From Gammaproteobacteria bacterium (GTDB lineage: Bacteria > Pseudomonadota > Gammaproteobacteria > HK1): a stretch of 64,000 nucleotides of DNA. Under the pieces are notes generated by a model. It worked only from the letters and a program-made list of their open reading frames with translations, was not told the DNA's origin and made no database searches. The number at the start of each line of letters is the position of its first letter. Position 1 is the first letter of the stretch. The translations under genes and the position numbers were made by a program. The stretch lies in the NCBI GenBank assembly GCA_012103455.1, contig WLWT01000003.1:744001-808000 (forward strand), written 5' to 3'. Below, one piece after another: positions 61,085-64,000 of the stretch.

Positions 61085-62042
61085 CGGCGGCGCTCCACGG
61101 CAGTGAATTTAGATCGATATTGCCCCCCGATAGGATGGCGCCTATACGCTTGGCGCCTGGCGGGGGGCCGTGCTCCAGCAGTGCTGCTAGAGGCACGGCA
61201 CCGGATGGCTCCACCACCAGTTTCATGCGCTCCCAGATAAGCCGCATGGCGGCTACTATGGCGGCTTCCGAAACGGTGAGTATGTCCCGCACGTGCTGGC
61301 GCATGATGGCGAAATTGTGCTCGCCCACGCATGTCCTGAGACCATCGGCGATGGTAGTGGGCCGGTCAACCGCAATGATGTGCCCTGCGGCCAAGGACCG
61401 CTTAGCATCGTCTGCCGCTAGCGGTTCCGCGCCGTAAACCGCGGTGGCCGGTGCCGTGCCCGCTGCCAAGGCCGTACCTGCCAGTAAGCCGCCGCCGCCC
61501 ACTGGTGCGATCAGTATATCCAGATCACTGAATTCCTGGAGTAACTCCAGGGCGGCGGTGCCTTGACCGGCAATGACACGCGGATCGTCGTAGGGGTGCA
61601 CTAGCGTGCGCGGGTGTTCTTGCTGGAGCCGGGCGACGGTGGCCTCCCGGGCTGCTTGCGTGGACGCACAGAATTCGATCCGGGCGCCATAAGCTCTGAC
61701 CGCGGCGATTTTCACCCTGGAGGCATCCTCCGGCATGACGATGCACGCTTCGATGCCGCGGATCTGTGCCGCCAAGGCCAGCGCGCCGGCGTGGTTGCCC
61801 GATGAGTGGGTGATGACGCCGCGGGTTGCACTGGCTTCGTCTAGCGAGAGCACCGCGTTGCACGCGCCGCGGAACTTGAACGCGCCGGCTCTTTGCAAAT
61901 TCTCGCATTTGAATACGATCTCAGCCCCTACCAGCGCATCTATAGCGCGCGAACTCATGTGCGGCGTGCGGTGTGCATAGGGCGCGATGCGGCTCGCCGC
62001 CTCGCGCAGATCACGCCGCGTTGGCAGTTTAAGGACAGTCAT
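61074..62042 (-). CDS. PLP-dependent threonine/serine dehydratase or racemase
   Basis: 322 residues, fold type II. Lys56 in GAFKFRGA forms the Schiff base; SSGNHAGALA binds substrate; APVGGGGLLAGT binds the cofactor phosphate. No regulatory ACT domain, so it belongs to the short catabolic or serine-racemase-like group (threonine ammonia-lyase, serine racemase, hydroxyaspartate dehydratase). It overlaps the AI-2E transporter gene upstream by 14 bp and the exported protein downstream by 11 bp, a tight three-gene operon. Confidence 0.88.
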   Translation of the reverse strand: MTVLKLPTRRDLREAASRIAPYAHRTPHMSSRAIDALVGAEIVFKCENLQRAGAFKFRGACNAVLSLDEASATRGVITHSSGNHAGALALAAQIRGIEACIVMPEDASRVKIAAVRAYGARIEFCASTQAAREATVARLQQEHPRTLVHPYDDPRVIAGQGTAALELLQEFSDLDILIAPVGGGGLLAGTALAAGTAPATAVYGAEPLAADDAKRSLAAGHIIAVDRPTTIADGLRTCVGEHNFAIMRQHVRDILTVSEAAIVAAMRLIWERMKLVVEPSGAVPLAALLEHGPPPGAKRIGAILSGGNIDLNSLPWSAADEA

Positions 62043-63126
62043 CTTGAGGCATTTCTTCCGTGCTGATGGGTTCGGTGTGCAACTTAGGCCAAGCGCTCAT
62101 CACCGCTTGCACCAAGGTGGCTAGCGGGATGGCGAAAAACACCCCCCAAAATCCCCACAGCCCACCGAACATCAGCACCGCTACGATGATGGCGACCGGG
62201 TGCAAATTGACCACCTCGGAGAACAGCAGCGGAACTAAAACGTTGCCGTCCAGCGCTTGGATGATGAGGTAGGCGGCCAGCAAAATGGCAAAGTCGGAAG
62301 TAAACCCCCACTGGATATAGGCCACCAGCGCCACCGGAAAAGTGACCACCGCGGCGCCGATGAAAGGGATGAGTACGGACAGACCGACCAGTACCGCCAG
62401 CAGCAGGGCGTAGTTGAGTCCTAGAACGGCGAACGTGACGAAGCACGCCCACCAGAGGATGAGTACCTCCCAGAATTTACCACGCACGTAGTTGCCGATC
62501 TGATTGTCCAGTTCGCGCCATATGGTGTGCGTCAGATGTACGTCCCTCGGTAACAACTCTCGCGCCCATTGCATAATGCGGTCTTTGTCCTTCATGAAGA
62601 AGAACACCAGCATGGGCAGTAGCACGGCATAGACGGTGAGGGTGATAAATCCGGCCACGGATGACATGGATATGGATACCACCTGCCGTCCGAGTATGGT
62701 GATCTCGGCGCGCAGCACATCGATGATTTCCCGTACCTGTTCTGCGGTGAATACGGCCGGATAGCGCTCCGGCAATTGCAGCAACAGACCTTGAAATAGC
62801 CCGATCATGGCAGGGACTTGGCCGATGAGATCGGTGGCTTGTCTGGAGATGAGTGGCAGCAGGCCGACGATGACGAAAATGACGAAGATCAAAAATGCGC
62901 TGAATACGATGAACACGGCCGGCAGCCTGGGGAAGCGCATCAACTGCAAGCGTTGCACCACGCCCTCCAGCAAGTAGGCGATAACTACGGCGGCTAGCAC
63001 CGGCGTCAGCATCTCGCCGAAGTTGATCACTATGGCGAAGAAGACTATGAGCAACAGCGCAAGGGTGAAAACTTGCGGATTGGAGAAATGCTCCTGGAAC
63101 CAGACTTTGATCGCGTTGAGTGCCAT
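62029..63126 (-). CDS. AI-2E/PerM family membrane protein
   Basis: 365 residues with about eight membrane helices. Family signatures: AAVVIAYLLEGVVQRL, VLLPMLVFFFMKDKDRI, LDNQIGNYVRGKFWEVLIL, IPFIGAAVVTFPVALVA and WGVFFAIPLATLVQAV. The AI-2E family includes TqsA and PerM; the actual substrate of most members is unknown. It is the first gene of the operon with the PLP dehydratase. The C-terminus is short and acidic. Confidence 0.9.
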   Translation of the reverse strand: MALNAIKVWFQEHFSNPQVFTLALLLIVFFAIVINFGEMLTPVLAAVVIAYLLEGVVQRLQLMRFPRLPAVFIVFSAFLIFVIFVIVGLLPLISRQATDLIGQVPAMIGLFQGLLLQLPERYPAVFTAEQVREIIDVLRAEITILGRQVVSISMSSVAGFITLTVYAVLLPMLVFFFMKDKDRIMQWARELLPRDVHLTHTIWRELDNQIGNYVRGKFWEVLILWWACFVTFAVLGLNYALLLAVLVGLSVLIPFIGAAVVTFPVALVAYIQWGFTSDFAILLAAYLIIQALDGNVLVPLLFSEVVNLHPVAIIVAVLMFGGLWGFWGVFFAIPLATLVQAVMSAWPKLHTEPISTEEMPQDDCP

Positions 63127-63423
63127 GGGGTGCTGGTCTAGGCTATGGGGCGACGTATTATACTCATGGGTGAACTGGCTGAATGGGCCACTCGTTGACT
63201 CTCATGCACGAATGCGGTTATGCGTTTGGCGGCTGTGCGTTTGATGGTAGTGAGACATGCATAGGGCGTAGCGCCGGCGCACGGTAAATAAACGTCGCTG
63301 CTATTCGCCGCCGTGGCGATTGCCCGGTTGGCGATATTGCGCCGCCGGCTTAGTTGCAGTGTTCCCTTTAACCGGTGCGCCCTGATATGGTTATCGCTGG
63401 AGTACTGAGCTGGACAACTAGCG
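63127..63423. other. divergent intergenic region
   Basis: 297 bp between the divergently transcribed AI-2E gene and the nitroreductase gene. It must hold promoters for both; I see no clear consensus pair, repeat or RNA element. Confidence 0.5.
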
Positions 63424-64000
63424 ATGAACCTTGACGATGTGATGCGCACCACTTTTTCTGCCCGTGACTACACCGCCGAGGATTTGCCGGACAGCGTTTT
63501 GTACCAGATCTTGGATAATGCGCGGTTCGCGCCAAGCGGGGGTAACCGTCAGGGTAATCGGGTCATCGTGGTACGCGAAGCGGACACCAAAGAGGCCTTG
63601 GCACGGTTGGCAGAACCGGCGGCCAAGCGCTACATGGCGCAGATTGAAGCGGGAGAGAACCCGTGGAATGCGGTGAATCCAACGGCGGTGTCCGAGCAGC
63701 AGATCGAGGCAACGCGGGCGCCAGCTAGGCTGATCGACTCGTTTCGACACGCTCCGGTGGTGTTGGTATTCGTGGTGGACTTGTGTGTGGTGGCCTCGAT
63801 GGATCAATACCTGAGCCGCATTGGCGTGATAAGTGGTGCTTCTATTTATCCTTTCGTGTGGAACGTTCTGTTAGGCGCCCGCCAGGCGGGGTTTGGCGGC
63901 ACCATTACAACGCTGGCGGCGGCCGAGGAACCTAAAGTCCAATCTCTGCTGGGTATTCCTGAGCATTTCGCCGTTGCTGCGGTGGTGCCGCTAGGCCGGC
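63424..64000 (+). CDS. nitroreductase family protein, N-terminal part
   Basis: 192 codons from ATG 63424, running off the window. FMN-binding signatures are visible: MRTTFSARDYT, ILDNARFAPSGGNRQGNRVIVV (the SGGN loop), then the dimerisation region and TITTLAAAEEPKVQSLLGIPEH with VAAVVPLG. Typical nitroreductases have 200-220 residues, so little is missing. These enzymes reduce nitroaromatics, quinones or flavins with NAD(P)H; the substrate is not apparent. Confidence 0.9.
   Translation, partial: MNLDDVMRTTFSARDYTAEDLPDSVLYQILDNARFAPSGGNRQGNRVIVVREADTKEALARLAEPAAKRYMAQIEAGENPWNAVNPTAVSEQQIEATRAPARLIDSFRHAPVVLVFVVDLCVVASMDQYLSRIGVISGASIYPFVWNVLLGARQAGFGGTITTLAAAEEPKVQSLLGIPEHFAVAAVVPLGR

Noticed and set aside
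1..64000. tRNA or rRNA genes
   Set aside because: No cloverleaf with a GTTCGANTC-type arm and no rRNA-like stretch was recognised by eye; a covariance-model search would be needed to exclude unusual ones.

Overview
The window reads as a gammaproteobacterial chromosome of fairly high G+C. Evidence is the gene order miaB - phoH(ybeZ) - ybeY - corC(ybeX) - lnt, an hspQ gene, a FimV-like protein, and YqaA and PerM family membrane proteins. It is unusually rich in transposon debris, pseudogenes and short tandem duplications, which suggests a genome under relaxed selection (host-associated or recently remodelled; inference). No tRNA, rRNA or CRISPR array was recognised.

Layout. 1-5.3 kb: nitrogen and C1 metabolism genes (3' end of a trimethylamine monooxygenase, a PhyH dioxygenase, an ammonium transporter with a tiny membrane protein behind it, an amidohydrolase, and a PKHD-type dioxygenase on the minus strand). 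5.07-27.03 kb: a 21.5 kb polymorphic-toxin island flanked by 452/451 bp direct repeats. It holds transposase debris, a 1886-residue multidomain surface protein, an Arg-rich exported leader protein, a 91-bp minisatellite, a 2384-residue RHS protein with a metzincin-like protease tip, its candidate immunity gene, a second toxin tip broken by two IS630 copies and a MITE, a second immunity gene, and two RHS core fragments. 27-34 kb: VOC gene, decayed genes, a FimV-like gene, an EmrA-like gene without its partner, and IS30 and ISL3 elements. 33.5-46.7 kb: a second RHS locus, mostly on the minus strand. A 2651-residue RHS-Hint-toxin is followed by alternating immunity genes and displaced tips, and a ParE-type toxin-antitoxin pair lies at its far end. 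47-48.2 kb: IS4 and IS1595 remnants. 48.2-64 kb: mostly core genome (DUF3501, Fe-S oxidoreductase and half-length rubrerythrin cluster, hspQ, a second amtB, the miaB-lnt operon, YqaA, SulP, a PLP dehydratase operon, and a partial nitroreductase).

How the genes work together. The two RHS loci look like contact-dependent competition systems. Each large protein has a signal peptide, a transglutaminase-like N-terminal domain without the expected Cys, a YD-repeat shell, a core motif, and then a swappable toxin tip with an immunity gene directly downstream. Neither has a PAAR domain, and no type VI genes are present, so Sec-dependent export is the simplest reading. Earlier tips remain as orphans, each followed by its immunity gene. 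A 140-bp MITE with exact 4-bp target duplications has inserted three times (toxin tip, intergenic region, 3' end of lnt). The window itself contains an uninterrupted copy of the site hit by the first IS630 and one MITE, so those insertions can be reconstructed to the base.
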